Notes under the pieces: generated by a model
What the model was told of the DNA's origin: nothing
The model's input: only the letters and a program-made list of their open reading frames with translations
Databases searched by the model: none
Source of the DNA: Enterococcus quebecensis
GTDB lineage: Bacteria > Bacillota > Bacilli > Lactobacillales > Enterococcaceae
Direction of reading: 5' to 3'
DNA length: 64,000 bases
Assembly (NCBI RefSeq): GCF_001730365.1
Contig: NZ_MIKB01000012.1
Span: 352,287 to 416,286, forward strand
Made by a program: the position numbers and the translations under genes
Shown: positions 8,161 to 17,289 of the stretch, piece after piece
Layout: every line of letters starts with the position of its first letter
Position numbering within the stretch: the stretch's first letter is position 1

Positions 8161-9160
8161 ATTATCAAAACAACAACAGCAACTTTTTATTCATTTACTT
8201 GCAGATTTATTGAAGAATGGATTTACCATTCAAGAAAGTTTGCTTTTTATGAAAAAATCTCGTTCTATTTCTGAAAAAGCGATAAACTACTTGATTACAT
8301 TGATGGAACAAGGAGAATCACTTCATAGTGGGTTAGTTCCTCTTGGATTTAAGACACTAGTTATTACACAAATTGAATTTGCGCAAACTCACGGAGATTT
8401 AGCAGGAACACTAAAAAGAATCAACCAACATATGAGAATCGTTGAAAAACAGCAACAAAGTTTTTATAAAGTAATCAGCTATCCAGTATTACTTTTACTT
8501 TTTTTAACTGTTGTTTTGATTAGTATTCGTCAAGTTTTGCTTCCTCAACTGATGATAAATGGAACGATTCAAGCGGACAGTATAGGAATTCATTTTATTC
8601 AGAAAAGTCCCTATTACTTACTTGCATTTATCCTCAGTTTAGTAGTTACGGTTTCTTTTTTACGTTGGCAGTTAAGTAAAAGAACTTTTTTACAAAGAGC
8701 GACATTTTTTTCTAAGTTACCGCTCATAGGAAAGTTTTATAAAGAATATAGTTCTGCTTTTTTTGCTCTTGAATGGGGAAAACTATTTTATCAAGGATTG
8801 GAAATTAAGATGGTTATCCAATTAATGCAAACAGTAGAGCAGCGTTCTCTCATGAGGGAACTTGCTGAAATAATTGAAGAACGATCAATATTGGGGCATA
8901 CATTTTATGAACAACTGCCAACATTTTCTTTCTTCTCTCCAGAATTATCTTTGATTATTCAACAAGGAGAGGTGAAAGGAAATTTAGGTAAAGAGTTGAT
9001 GTTATATAGTGAGTTGTGTTGGCAACGTTTTTTTAAGCGTATGGAAAAATTAATTCAATGGATTCAGCCAATTATTTTTTTAATTGTTGCATTGTTAGTT
9101 GTTAGTGTTTATGCAGCGATGCTATTGCCAATTTACGGCGGAATGGAGGAGCTATTATGA
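8114..9160 (+). CDS. comGB: ComGB, pseudopilus inner-membrane platform protein
   Basis: A 348-aa GspF/PilC-family integral membrane protein with three hydrophobic segments (about residues 123-142, 170-187 and the C-terminal 320-343). It is the membrane platform for the ComGA ATPase. The start ATG lies inside comGA and is served by AAGGAAGG 8 bp upstream, indicating translational coupling. Intact and normal in length. Confidence 0.9.
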   Translation: MDLLMIKHLKKKKSIELSKQQQQLFIHLLADLLKNGFTIQESLLFMKKSRSISEKAINYLITLMEQGESLHSGLVPLGFKTLVITQIEFAQTHGDLAGTLKRINQHMRIVEKQQQSFYKVISYPVLLLLFLTVVLISIRQVLLPQLMINGTIQADSIGIHFIQKSPYYLLAFILSLVVTVSFLRWQLSKRTFLQRATFFSKLPLIGKFYKEYSSAFFALEWGKLFYQGLEIKMVIQLMQTVEQRSLMRELAEIIEERSILGHTFYEQLPTFSFFSPELSLIIQQGEVKGNLGKELMLYSELCWQRFFKRMEKLIQWIQPIIFLIVALLVVSVYAAMLLPIYGGMEELL

Positions 9161-9447
9161 TCGTACAAAAGAAAAAACAACGAATGAATTATTGTGGATT
9201 TACATTATTAGAAATGTTGGTTGTATTGCTGATTATTTCCGTTTTAATTTTATTATTTGTACCAAATCTTTCAAAACACAAAGAAAGTGTTGATAAAAAG
9301 GGAAATGAAGCAATTGTTAAAATTGTAGAGACACAAATTGATTTGTATACTATGGAAAAAAATCAGACGCCAACGATTGATCAGTTGTTAAAAGAGCAGT
9401 ACATCACACAAGAACAATATGAGAAATATCAGGCAAATAAGAAATGA
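9157..9447 (+). CDS. comGC: ComGC, major competence pseudopilin
   Basis: A 96-aa prepilin. A short basic leader precedes the type IV prepilin peptidase site: cleavage is expected after Gly14, leaving FTLLEMLVVL with the conserved Glu at mature position 5. The hydrophobic N-terminal helix is followed by a small soluble domain. Start overlaps the comGB stop (ATGA-type coupling) after TGGAGGAGC. It forms the DNA-uptake pilus shaft. Confidence 0.93.
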   Translation: MIVQKKKQRMNYCGFTLLEMLVVLLIISVLILLFVPNLSKHKESVDKKGNEAIVKIVETQIDLYTMEKNQTPTIDQLLKEQYITQEQYEKYQANKK

Positions 9448-9896
9448 TCATAAAAAACATGAAAGGATTTACGCTAGTAGAGACGTTGATAGTTTTATTT
9501 ATCTGTACAATTTTTATTTTACTTCCTACACTTGCAATTAAGAAATGGAAGCAAGCATTAGAAGTTGAGCAGTTTCTTTCATTTTTTGAAAAACAATTGT
9601 TGTTTACCCAACAGATGGCTATTGTAAATACAGTTGATACCCAAATTGTGTTTTTTGAAGAGAACCAGCAATTTAGTTTTTTAATTCCTAAAAATGATCA
9701 AATGGTAGAGGAAATGTTGGAAGTTCCATCATCGTTAAAAGCTGTTGGGCCTAATAAAATTATATTTAAAAAGAGTTCTGGAAATAATGGGGTACTTTCA
9801 AAGTTTTCTTTTTCATGGATAGAAAAAAATCAGTTGATTGAGTTCCAATTTCAATTAGGGAGTGGGCGCTATGTCCGAAAAAACAAACAATTATAA
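9444..9896 (+). CDS. comGD: ComGD, minor pseudopilin
   Basis: A 150-aa prepilin-like protein with leader MIIKNMKG and processing motif GFTLVETLIV, followed by a hydrophobic helix. The ATG overlaps the comGC stop codon (ATGA). Identified by position and prepilin motif; sequence conservation beyond the leader is low in this family. Confidence 0.85.
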   Translation: MIIKNMKGFTLVETLIVLFICTIFILLPTLAIKKWKQALEVEQFLSFFEKQLLFTQQMAIVNTVDTQIVFFEENQQFSFLIPKNDQMVEEMLEVPSSLKAVGPNKIIFKKSSGNNGVLSKFSFSWIEKNQLIEFQFQLGSGRYVRKNKQL

Positions 9897-10194
9897 AGGC
9901 TATATTTTGTTAGAAAGTTTAGTTGCGTTGGGTTTGTTGTGTCTGATAGTCGGAAGTTACATGTCATTAAATGGGTTTCTGTTAAAAAAGAATAAACAAA
10001 CAGAAGATAAACTATCTATGCAGCGAATTTTATATGAAGAAATAAAGCATCATGAGAATTATGGAGGACAGTTATCTAAAGAAATGAACACAGAGAATAA
10101 AAGCTATCAGCTACAATTGGATACAACAAACGATATGTTGGTGGAAGTGGAGATTACAGATGGAAAAGAGCTTTTCACGATCAAAAAAGAATAG
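9871..10194 (+). CDS. comGE: ComGE, minor pseudopilin
   Basis: A 107-aa protein with a short basic leader and a prepilin-like hydrophobic segment, GYILLESLVALGLLC. It overlaps comGD by 26 bp. ATG 9871 is preferred over the in-frame GTG 9862 because TTAGGGAG sits at the right distance from 9871. Assigned mainly by its place in the operon. Probably a pseudopilus minor subunit. Confidence 0.75.
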   Translation: MSEKTNNYKGYILLESLVALGLLCLIVGSYMSLNGFLLKKNKQTEDKLSMQRILYEEIKHHENYGGQLSKEMNTENKSYQLQLDTTNDMLVEVEITDGKELFTIKKE

Positions 10195-10636
10195 ATCTCA
10201 AAACAATTATTTGGGCTTTACTTTAACAGAATGTTTGCTTGCTCTGCTTGTATTATCTGTTATTTGTATACTTTTTTCAGCTTCTGTTAAACATGGATCC
10301 GTGGTGACCAAACGTTTGAAAAGTGAAAGAAAAAAAGAATGGCATATATTTATGATTCAATTAGAAAATGAATTAAAAGATTGTCGCTATGAAAAGACGC
10401 AAAATGATAAAATTATTCTTAGAAATAAAAGGAATAATAAGACAGTTTGGATCGAATACAAGTTAGGCAAATTGGTAAAAGTTGAAAATGGCGGATATCA
10501 CCCTCTTTTAACAGATGTAAAACAAGCAATTTTTATAGAGGAAAATAATTCAGTTAAGATAAAAGTAACTCTTGAAAATAATGAAAATGTTACAACAAAA
10601 TGGATTATCCCTAAGGAGAAGGAAAATGAAAAATAA
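10160..10636 (+). CDS. comGF: ComGF, competence pseudopilus protein
   Basis: A 158-aa prepilin-like protein. A basic leader of about 18 residues precedes GFTLTECLLALLVL, then a soluble domain with the ComGF-type stretch KHGSVVTKRLKSERKKEW. Start ATG overlaps comGE and has GTGGAG 7 bp upstream. Intact. Confidence 0.85.
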   Translation: MEKSFSRSKKNRSQNNYLGFTLTECLLALLVLSVICILFSASVKHGSVVTKRLKSERKKEWHIFMIQLENELKDCRYEKTQNDKIILRNKRNNKTVWIEYKLGKLVKVENGGYHPLLTDVKQAIFIEENNSVKIKVTLENNENVTTKWIIPKEKENEK

Positions 10637-10994
10637 GTATAAAGGGAGTATTTTACTTACTACGTTACTATTTCTCTTTTTATTCAGTTTTCTTTTTCAG
10701 CTTATTTTAGAAGATTTTCAGTTAACACAACGTTTTTCACGAAAGACAAGTGAGTATTATACTGCCAAAACGATGGTAAGTATATTTCTTTATAATATTA
10801 AACAGGAAAAAGAAAAGCTTAAAAAAGAAGGACAGCAAAAATATTCAACGGGAATGTTGTATTATAAATACGACCAAACTACTTTAAATTTTAGGGTAAG
10901 GCTAGATCAAACCCAAGCAACATACCAATTTCAAGAAAACTATCCAAAAGTTGAAAAGATAAGACTTAAATACAGTAAAGGGAATGGATATTAG
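10626..10994 (+). CDS. comGG: ComGG, competence pseudopilus protein
   Basis: A 122-aa protein with an N-terminal hydrophobic helix (GSILLTTLLFLFLFSFLF) and a small soluble part. ATG 10626 follows AAGGAG by about 7 bp and overlaps comGF by 11 bp; an ATG farther upstream at 10572 lies within comGF without support. Last gene of the comG operon. ComGG is poorly conserved and assigned largely by position. Confidence 0.75.
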   Translation: MKNKYKGSILLTTLLFLFLFSFLFQLILEDFQLTQRFSRKTSEYYTAKTMVSIFLYNIKQEKEKLKKEGQQKYSTGMLYYKYDQTTLNFRVRLDQTQATYQFQENYPKVEKIRLKYSKGNGY

Positions 10995-11211
10995 AAAATT
11001 TGTGAAGCGTGTATCAAATTAAGGGATCTAGAAACTAATACAGATGAACAATGTAAGAAGAGAATTCATTTTAGGATTTTTGTAAAAAATGAGTATAGTT
11101 CAGTGTTTTATAAATATTCACGGGAAATTGATTGATTATTGTCTGTTTTTTCGTTAAAATAGAACAGGTATGAAAATTGTTATATTATAGATAGAAATAG
11201 AGGTGTTTCTT
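10995..11211 (+). promoter_or_regulatory. Gap between comGG and the methyltransferase gene
   Basis: About 215 AT-rich bases without a gene. Sigma-A-like elements such as TTAAAATAG near 11152 and TATATTATAG near 11181 could drive the methyltransferase-ackA unit independently of the competence operon. No terminator with a convincing T tract follows comGG. Confidence 0.35.
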
Positions 11212-12219
11212 TTGTTCCCTGAGAAAATAGAAAAGGCTTTCGATTTGACAGAGCAGGCTATTCAGTTGCTTAAACAATCGTTAGACACTTCTTTTTTGGA
11301 TGCATATACTGAAAATGGTGAAAATATCATTGATAATTATCAAGTACGTGTATTAGATGGAGTGCCAGATGAACAAACTGTTCAACAACTTAAAACCATT
11401 TATCAACAACTCCAAGCAATCGAATTGGAACCAGAAGAAATCAGACGTTTATCCCAGTTGATTTTACTTAAAGGGAACAAAGCAGAGTCCTTACAAGCAA
11501 ATCATCAGCTGACCCCAGACAGCATTGGCTTTTTATTTGTCTATTTGATTGAACAGCTTTATAGTCCCAAACAGCCGTTAAAAATATTAGATATTGCAAC
11601 AGGTATGGGGAATCTATTGCTGACGATCATTCTTAACTTGAATTTAGCCAAGTACACCGTTCAAGGTTTTGGTGTAGATATTGATGATACATTACTATCT
11701 GTCTCAGCTACTAATAGTGAATGGACAAATGCTTCAATCCAGCTATTCCATCAAGATGGCTTGCAAGATTTGCTTGTTGATCCAGTTGATGTAGCTGTCA
11801 GCGATTTACCAATTGGGTATTATCCAAATGATGAAAAAGCTAAAGAGTTTGATTCAGTAGCAAAAGAAGGGCATAGCTACGCACATCATTTATTGATGGA
11901 ACAAGCCATGAAGTTTGTTAAACCCGATGGCTACGGATTATTTCTAATACCAACCAATATTTTAGAAACAGAACAGAGCGAGTTCTTCAAAAATTGGTTG
12001 CAAAAAAATGTATATCTACAAGGCATGATTCAGCTGCCTGATGAGTTGTTCAAATCTGTTCAGTCGAGAAAGAGTATTTTGTTTGTACAAAATAAAGGGG
12101 AATACAGTGAACAGGTAAAAGAAGTACTTGTCGCAAAACTAGGTTCATTGAAAGATCCTGCGAAAGTAACACAATTTTTTCAACAATTTGAGGCTTGGAA
12201 GTCTTCAAATTTAAAATAA
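11212..12219 (+). CDS. N6-adenine-type SAM methyltransferase next to comG (YtxK/ComYH-like)
   Basis: A 335-aa class I methyltransferase of the N6-DNA-methylase (HsdM-like) fold. The SAM-binding motif is [14 protein letters not shown] around residue 125. The catalytic motif IV is [11 protein letters not shown], a variant of (N/D)PPY. A gene of this type sits between comG and ackA in many Firmicutes (ytxK in Bacillus, comYH in streptococci); its substrate is not established. I chose TTG 11212 because AGAGGTG lies just upstream; an in-frame GTG at 11203 is part of that same box and so less likely. Confidence 0.8.
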   Translation: MFPEKIEKAFDLTEQAIQLLKQSLDTSFLDAYTENGENIIDNYQVRVLDGVPDEQTVQQLKTIYQQLQAIELEPEEIRRLSQLILLKGNKAESLQANHQLTPDSIGFLFVYLIEQLYSPKQPLKILDIATGMGNLLLTIILNLNLAKYTVQGFGVDIDDTLLSVSATNSEWTNASIQLFHQDGLQDLLVDPVDVAVSDLPIGYYPNDEKAKEFDSVAKEGHSYAHHLLMEQAMKFVKPDGYGLFLIPTNILETEQSEFFKNWLQKNVYLQGMIQLPDELFKSVQSRKSILFVQNKGEYSEQVKEVLVAKLGSLKDPAKVTQFFQQFEAWKSSNLK

Positions 12220-12244
12220 AACAACTGATAAAGAGGAGAGTATT

Positions 12245-13432
12245 ATGTCTAAAACAATTGCAATCAATGCTGGAAGTTCAAGTTTAAAATGGCAACTATA
12301 TCAAATGCCAAACGAAGAAGTAATCGCTAAAGGAATCGTTGAAAGAATTGGTTTAAATGATTCGATCTTTACAATCAAGTATGGAAATAACGAAAAATAT
12401 GAAGAAGTAATCGACATCAATAATCATGACGTTGCTGTAAAAATGTTATTAGATAAGTTAACTGAGTTAAATATCTTAGCATCTTACAATGAAATCACTG
12501 GAGTTGGACACCGTGTCGTTGCTGGTGGAGAAGACTTCAAAGAGTCTGTTGTTATTGATGACGAAGTGTTAACAAAAATTGAAAAATTAGCTGATCTTGC
12601 ACCATTACACAATCCAGCTAATGCAATGGGAATCAAGGCATTTAAGAAAATCTTGCCTGATATTATCAGTGTTGCAGTTTTTGATACAGCATTCCATACA
12701 ACAATGCCAAAACATAATTACTTGTACAGTATTCCAACTGAGTACTATGACAAATATGCAGCTCGTAAATATGGCGCACATGGCACAAGTCATATGTATG
12801 TTGCAAATCGTGCAGCTGAAATGCTAGGTCGTCCGATCGAAGAGCTAAAAATCATTACTTGTCACTTAGGTAATGGCGCTTCAATTACAGCAGTTGACGG
12901 TGGTAAATCTGTTGATACATCAATGGGCTTTACACCACTTGCAGGTGTAACAATGGGTACTCGTTCTGGAGATATTGATCCTTCTTTACTAGCTTACCTA
13001 ATGGAAAAACTTGAATTAACTGATATCAAAGATATGATCGATATTTTAAATAAAAAATCAGGTTTACTTGGTTTAACTGGTATTTCTAGTGATATGCGTG
13101 ATTTAGAAGCAAATATGGATAATGAAGCTGTTCAAGTTGCTTACGATGTCTTTACTGATCGTATCCGTAAATATATCGGTAGTTACGTAACTGTTTTAAA
13201 TGGTGTAGATGCAATTGTCTTTACTGCTGGAATCGGTGAAAATGATTCACACGTTCGTAGTGAAGTAATCAAAGGCATGACTTGGTTTGGTTGTGAATTA
13301 GATGATGAGAAAAATAACGTTCGTGGAAAAGAATCAGTGATTTCTACGGAAGATTCAAAAGTTAAAGTATTATTGATTCCAACAGATGAAGAATTAATGA
13401 TTGCTCGTGACGTTGAACGTTTAAGAAAATAA
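12245..13432 (+). CDS. ackA: Acetate kinase
   Basis: A 395-aa ASKHA-fold kinase that interconverts acetyl phosphate + ADP and acetate + ATP, the ATP-yielding step of mixed-acid fermentation. Signatures: N-terminal [10 protein letters not shown], central [19 protein letters not shown], and FTAGIGEND near the C-terminus. Full length. AAGAGGAG ribosome binding site. It ends in a strong terminator at 13441-13478. Confidence 0.97.
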   Translation: MSKTIAINAGSSSLKWQLYQMPNEEVIAKGIVERIGLNDSIFTIKYGNNEKYEEVIDINNHDVAVKMLLDKLTELNILASYNEITGVGHRVVAGGEDFKESVVIDDEVLTKIEKLADLAPLHNPANAMGIKAFKKILPDIISVAVFDTAFHTTMPKHNYLYSIPTEYYDKYAARKYGAHGTSHMYVANRAAEMLGRPIEELKIITCHLGNGASITAVDGGKSVDTSMGFTPLAGVTMGTRSGDIDPSLLAYLMEKLELTDIKDMIDILNKKSGLLGLTGISSDMRDLEANMDNEAVQVAYDVFTDRIRKYIGSYVTVLNGVDAIVFTAGIGENDSHVRSEVIKGMTWFGCELDDEKNNVRGKESVISTEDSKVKVLLIPTDEELMIARDVERLRK

Positions 13433-13440
13433 TTAAGTTA

Positions 13441-13478
13441 AAAAGAAGCAACTCGATTTTTTCGAGTTGCTTCTTTTT
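13441..13478 (+). terminator. Bidirectional terminator between ackA and the stress-protein gene
   Basis: AAAAGAAGCAACTCGA pairs with TCGAGTTGCTTCTTTT, then T. The A-rich left side gives a short T tract on the minus strand, so it can serve both convergent genes. Confidence 0.9.
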
Positions 13479-13495
13479 TGACTGTTTTTTAATTG

Positions 13496-13972
13496 TTAGT
13501 CTTCGTCTGTTTGGACAGGAACTTTATTGTTTAAATCAGTTCTAACCACTAAAACGTCACAAGCAGCGTTTCGAATAACGTATTCAGAAACCGAACCAAT
13601 AAATAATCGTTCAACTGCATTTAAGCCTGTAGCACCTAACATGATCAAATCAACTTCGTAATCTTGTGGTAGTTGTTTTGCGATCAACGGTTTTGGAGAA
13701 CCATATTCAATGATACTGGATACTTTCTCACAACCATATTCTTTTGCCTGTTTCTTATACCCTTCAAGCGTTTGTTTCGCCATCTCAGTTGCTTGTTCTG
13801 CTAAGACACCATCAAAAGAAGAAACAGATTGAAATGCTCGTGTATCTATAACATGAACCAATAACAATTCTGCATCATTTCTCATTGCAACATTCATTGC
13901 TTTTTGAAAAGCCAATTCAGCTTCAGATGATCCATCTACAGCAACCATGATTTTACGATAATTTTGTAACAT
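13496..13972 (-). CDS. Universal stress protein (UspA family)
   Basis: A 158-aa single-domain Usp protein. It begins MLQNYRKIMVAVDGSSEAE with the beta1/Asp of the nucleotide site, and has the ATP-binding pattern GATGLNAVERLFIGSVSEYVIR (G-2x-G-9x-G(S/T)). So it is likely an ATP-binding Usp. Start chosen at the ATG with GAAAGGAG 8 bp upstream; a longer in-frame version would lie across that box. Physiological role is not deducible. Confidence 0.9.
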   Translation of the reverse strand: MLQNYRKIMVAVDGSSEAELAFQKAMNVAMRNDAELLLVHVIDTRAFQSVSSFDGVLAEQATEMAKQTLEGYKKQAKEYGCEKVSSIIEYGSPKPLIAKQLPQDYEVDLIMLGATGLNAVERLFIGSVSEYVIRNAACDVLVVRTDLNNKVPVQTDED

Positions 13973-14040
13973 TGTGACCACTCCTTTCAAACCCTTAGAA
14001 ACGATAATCTTATTACTTACTTAATTGTAGAACAAAACCT

Positions 14041-14085
14041 TAAAAAAAGAAAATAAAAAAGAAGAGACTGTTATAGAATCTTCTT
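14041..14085 (-). terminator. Terminator of the small membrane protein gene
   Basis: Reading the minus strand, AAGAAGA and TCTTCTT form a stem overlapping the stop codon, followed by a long T-rich tract down to about 14041. Confidence 0.6.
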
Positions 14086-14349
14086 AGCAAACATAAAACT
14101 GAACACGCCCGAAATTACTAGCAAACAAAAAATGTAGAATAATGAAAAAAATTTCAAGTTAAAAAGTCCAACTAAAATACCAATGCCAGCTAGAATCAGA
14201 TAAAAAACACCAAACTGGTGTAGAAATTGCTTATTATCGTCTGCTTCACCATTGTGCATGATAGGTAGAAAAACGCTTGCTTTTTTTAATAGATAAACAC
14301 CAATAACAACTAATAATATGACAGCTATAAAAATAAGTACTCGAACCAT
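14071..14349 (-). CDS. Small membrane protein of unknown function
   Basis: A 92-aa protein with three hydrophobic segments: an N-terminal helix (VRVLIFIAVILLVVIGVYLL), a middle one (FGVFYLILAGIGILVGLF), and a C-terminal one (FSLFYIFCLLVISGVFSF). The start has a strong GGAGGGG box; a longer in-frame extension has no ribosome binding site and runs into the 6S RNA. It lies downstream of the 6S RNA on the same strand. No family recognised with certainty. Confidence 0.7.
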   Translation of the reverse strand: MVRVLIFIAVILLVVIGVYLLKKASVFLPIMHNGEADDNKQFLHQFGVFYLILAGIGILVGLFNLKFFSLFYIFCLLVISGVFSFMFAKKIL

Positions 14350-14409
14350 AAAAGCCCCTCCATCAAATAAAAAACAATTTGCACTTCGCAAATTGTTCGA
14401 TAATCTAAT

Positions 14410-14614
14410 AAAATGGTAAAATCCGTTAATGCCGTTATTCGTCCTATAGTATTGAACCCGCAAACAAAGCAGGTGGGTTCCACGACTGACAGCTTCGAAC
14501 TACCAAATGATAAGGCATGTTACCAGCTTAGGTACCAGAAGGATCCCTAGATATCAATAAAATGTTCGGTCAACACACAAAAAAGACAACTCGTACATCA
14601 CAGATTTACCATCT
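14410..14614 (-). ncRNA. ssrS: 6S RNA (SsrS)
   Basis: A ~205-nt non-coding stretch just downstream of rarA. Its 5' end (minus strand GATGGTAAATC) pairs with its 3' end (GGATTTTACCAT), giving the closing stem of a rod. Internal short stems (CTAGG/CCTAAG; GAACCCAC with GCGGGTTC, like the 3'-side hairpin of E. coli 6S) fit the 6S shape. Upstream are TTGCTG and TATTAT with a 17-bp spacer. 6S RNA lies beside rarA in many Lactobacillales, as far as I recall. It would bind sigma-A RNA polymerase in stationary phase. Ends are approximate. Confidence 0.72.
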
Positions 14615-14671
14615 TTATAATAGCACAACCTCGTACAAACAGCAACGAGGTAGCTTAGATTTGAAAGCGGA

Positions 14672-15961
14672 TTATTTTTTTGAATTCTTTTCTTTTTGCC
14701 AATCTTGAATCCGCTGGTATTGTTGGTGTAAAGCTTGTTCATATTTTCCAGTATCAATTGGTTTGTAATAGTGAGCATTTTTTATTTTATCAGGTAAATA
14801 TTGTTGATTAACCCACGCATTTTCAAAATTATGAGGATACTGATAACCAATGCCTCGATTTAAATCTTTCGCACCTGAATAATGGCTGTCTCTCAAATGA
14901 CCTGGAACATCTCCAGCTTTTCCATCACGAATATCGGCTAACGCAGCATCGATTGCAACGATGCCGGAATTAGATTTTGGCGATAGGCATAAATCTATTA
15001 CTACACTTGCAAGAGGAATTCGGGCTTCAGGAAAACCGAGTTTTTCTGCTGCTTGAACTGCAGTGATAGTGCGAGCTGCAGCTGGAGGGTTGCCTAAACC
15101 AATATCTTCGTAGGCAATTACCATTAAGCGACGACAAATAATCGGCAAGTCACCTGCTTCCACTAATCTAGCTAGATAATGGAGCGCTGCATCGACATCA
15201 CTGCCGCGGATTGATTTTTGAAAGGCAGAAATGACATCATAATGAGCATCCCCATTTTTATCATGAGTCAATGCTTTACGCTGTACACACTCTTCAATGA
15301 TAGAAAGAGTGATCTCAATTTCTTTATCTTCATTTTCTGGTGTTGATTTTACTGCAAGCTCGAGACCATTTAAAGCACTACGTAAATCCCCATTCGTTGC
15401 ACGAGATAGATGTTGGAGAGCTTTTTCTTCTAGAACTACAGGGTATTCTCCCAAGCCGCGTTCGGTATCAGATAGTGCTTCTTTGATTGCTTTTTGGATA
15501 TCTGTTTCAGTTAGTGGTTTAACTTCAAAAATTTGAGTTCGGCTTCGAATCGCTGGATTGATAGTAATATAAGGGTTCTCTGTAGTTGCACCAATCATAA
15601 TAATTCGTCCACTTTCTAAATGTGGCAATAGAAAATCTTGTTTTGTTTTATCTAAACGATGTACCTCATCTAATAATAATATTACTGTGCCGCTCATTTT
15701 TGCTTCTTCTGCGACAATCTGTAGATCTTTTTTTGTGTCTGTTGCGGCGTTTAATAGACGAAATGCGTAGTTTGTGGAACCGGCAATCGCACTAGCAATA
15801 CTGGTTTTTCCAGTCCCAGGAGGACCGTATAAAATCATGGATGAAAGCATTCGAGCTTCCACCATTCGGCGAATGATCTTTCCTGGCCCAACAAGTTGTT
15901 GTTGACCGACAACTTCATCTAAATTTCGTGGCCTCATACGATAAGCTAATGGTTGTTGCAT
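14672..15961 (-). CDS. rarA: Replication-associated recombination protein RarA (MgsA)
   Basis: A 429-aa AAA+ clamp-loader-like ATPase acting at stalled replication forks. Walker A GPPGTGKTS has Lys52, Walker B is LLLDEVHR, sensor 1 region IGATTENPY, and arginine-finger region AIRSRTQIFEV. The C-terminal MgsA tetramerisation domain includes GSDVDAALHYLARLVEAGD and YEDIGLGNP. Start ATG follows AAAAGGAGG by about 8 bp. Normal length. Upstream of the 6S RNA on the minus strand. Confidence 0.95.
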   Translation of the reverse strand: MQQPLAYRMRPRNLDEVVGQQQLVGPGKIIRRMVEARMLSSMILYGPPGTGKTSIASAIAGSTNYAFRLLNAATDTKKDLQIVAEEAKMSGTVILLLDEVHRLDKTKQDFLLPHLESGRIIMIGATTENPYITINPAIRSRTQIFEVKPLTETDIQKAIKEALSDTERGLGEYPVVLEEKALQHLSRATNGDLRSALNGLELAVKSTPENEDKEIEITLSIIEECVQRKALTHDKNGDAHYDVISAFQKSIRGSDVDAALHYLARLVEAGDLPIICRRLMVIAYEDIGLGNPPAAARTITAVQAAEKLGFPEARIPLASVVIDLCLSPKSNSGIVAIDAALADIRDGKAGDVPGHLRDSHYSGAKDLNRGIGYQYPHNFENAWVNQQYLPDKIKNAHYYKPIDTGKYEQALHQQYQRIQDWQKEKNSKK

Positions 15962-16152
15962 CGTTGGACCTCCTTTTCAATTCTTCATAAACATATTATA
16001 CCACAAAGAACGTACGTTTGTGTTTAGTTGAGGATTTGTACATGTAAGAGGATTAAAAGTAGATAAAAAACAGGGCTGCCGTCTGCCAATTGTTTGTTAT
16101 TTCAATGGATAATGGGGCTAGATTCGTGTATGATAAGAAGTGGTGAAAACGA

Positions 16153-16794
16153 ATGAATAAAATGATACATTTTTTTAATACAAAATCAACAGAAGAAATT
16201 GCGCAATATTTATTAGGGATGTATTTAGAGCATGAAACAGAGAATGGAATGATCCTTTCTGGCTATATTGTTGATACGGAAGCTTATCTGGGTCCAGAAG
16301 ATGAGGCAGCTCACAGCTTTGGGATGCGAGACACTCCTCGTTTAAAAGCCATGTATGAGAAGCCTGGAACGATTTATCTTTATACGATGCATACTCATTT
16401 AATCTTGAACATGGTGACACAAGAAAAAGGTAAGCCCCAAGGTGTAATGATTCGTGCTATCGAGCCAATTGAAGGCATCGAGAAAATGGAAGAAAATCGT
16501 AGAGGTCGCAAAGGAATAGAACTATCCAATGGTCCGGGCAAGCTAGTTGCAGCATTGGGAATCAATAGCAATTTATACGGTCAATCGATTTTTGACAGCA
16601 GACTTAGGATCGTTCCTGAAAAAAGAAAAACACCCAAGAAAATCATCTCACTTCCTCGTATAGGCATTCCTAATAAAGGAATCTGGACAGACTTACCATT
16701 GAGGTACGCTGTTTCTGGAAATCCTTATATTTCTAAACAAAGAAGAAGCGATATTGATCAAAAAGCCTTTGGCTGGAAGGAAGAAAACAAATGA
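16153..16794 (+). CDS. DNA-3-methyladenine glycosylase (AAG/MPG type)
   Basis: A 213-aa monofunctional glycosylase of the mammalian AAG family that excises alkylated purines in base excision repair. Signatures: GYIVDTEAYLGPEDEAAHSF with the catalytic Glu in TEAY, the YLYTMHTHLILNMV strand, and VMIRAIEPIEG and LSNGPGKL. Ribosome binding site is weak (GAAGTGGTG). It overlaps the next gene by 4 bp (ATGA), starting a run of co-directional genes through dtd. Confidence 0.9.
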   Translation: MNKMIHFFNTKSTEEIAQYLLGMYLEHETENGMILSGYIVDTEAYLGPEDEAAHSFGMRDTPRLKAMYEKPGTIYLYTMHTHLILNMVTQEKGKPQGVMIRAIEPIEGIEKMEENRRGRKGIELSNGPGKLVAALGINSNLYGQSIFDSRLRIVPEKRKTPKKIISLPRIGIPNKGIWTDLPLRYAVSGNPYISKQRRSDIDQKAFGWKEENK

Positions 16795-17276
16795 AAAAAA
16801 CAACAATGTTAACTTATTTAGATGAACAAATGACAAAAAAAATGACAGAGTATGACGTAGCACTAGATTGGAATACGAAAAATCATTCAATTGAAGTTGT
16901 TTTTCGATTATTTGCTGAAAATAAAGAACATGAAGCAATCGACGATGCACAAGGGATTGTTTCAGAAGAAGAAATCATTGAATTTGAAGATGGTGTTTTA
17001 TTTTATAACCCTGAAAAAACATCTGCAGATGAAGACGATTATTTAGCAGTCATTCCGTATGAAGGAAAAAAAGGAATCAAACAATCTATTCTAGATGGTT
17101 TTGTAGACTATTTAAATGAAGTATTAGCAGAAGGACAAAGTGATTTGTTAGACTTTTTAACGGATGAAGAACAAGAAGTATTTGAGCTAAAATGGTCACA
17201 AGAGTCTTTTGATGAAGCTGTTAAAAAATATCAAAAAGCTGAGGGCGATACGTATATCGCTTATCCAACCTATTAA
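16791..17276 (+). CDS. DUF3013 family protein
   Basis: A 161-aa acidic cytoplasmic protein (MTYLDEQMTKKM..., ending DTYIAYPTY) that I recognise as the DUF3013 family found upstream of prmA in enterococci and lactobacilli. Function unknown. No membrane segment or catalytic motif seen. The ATG overlaps the glycosylase stop. The prmA ribosome binding site directly follows its stop. Confidence 0.75.
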   Translation: MKKTTMLTYLDEQMTKKMTEYDVALDWNTKNHSIEVVFRLFAENKEHEAIDDAQGIVSEEEIIEFEDGVLFYNPEKTSADEDDYLAVIPYEGKKGIKQSILDGFVDYLNEVLAEGQSDLLDFLTDEEQEVFELKWSQESFDEAVKKYQKAEGDTYIAYPTY

Positions 17277-17289
17277 AGGAGGTACCTAC

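Noticed and set aside
9862..9870. GTG start for comGE
   Set aside because: The GTG is part of the GGGAGTGGG ribosome-binding region; ATG 9871 is better spaced.
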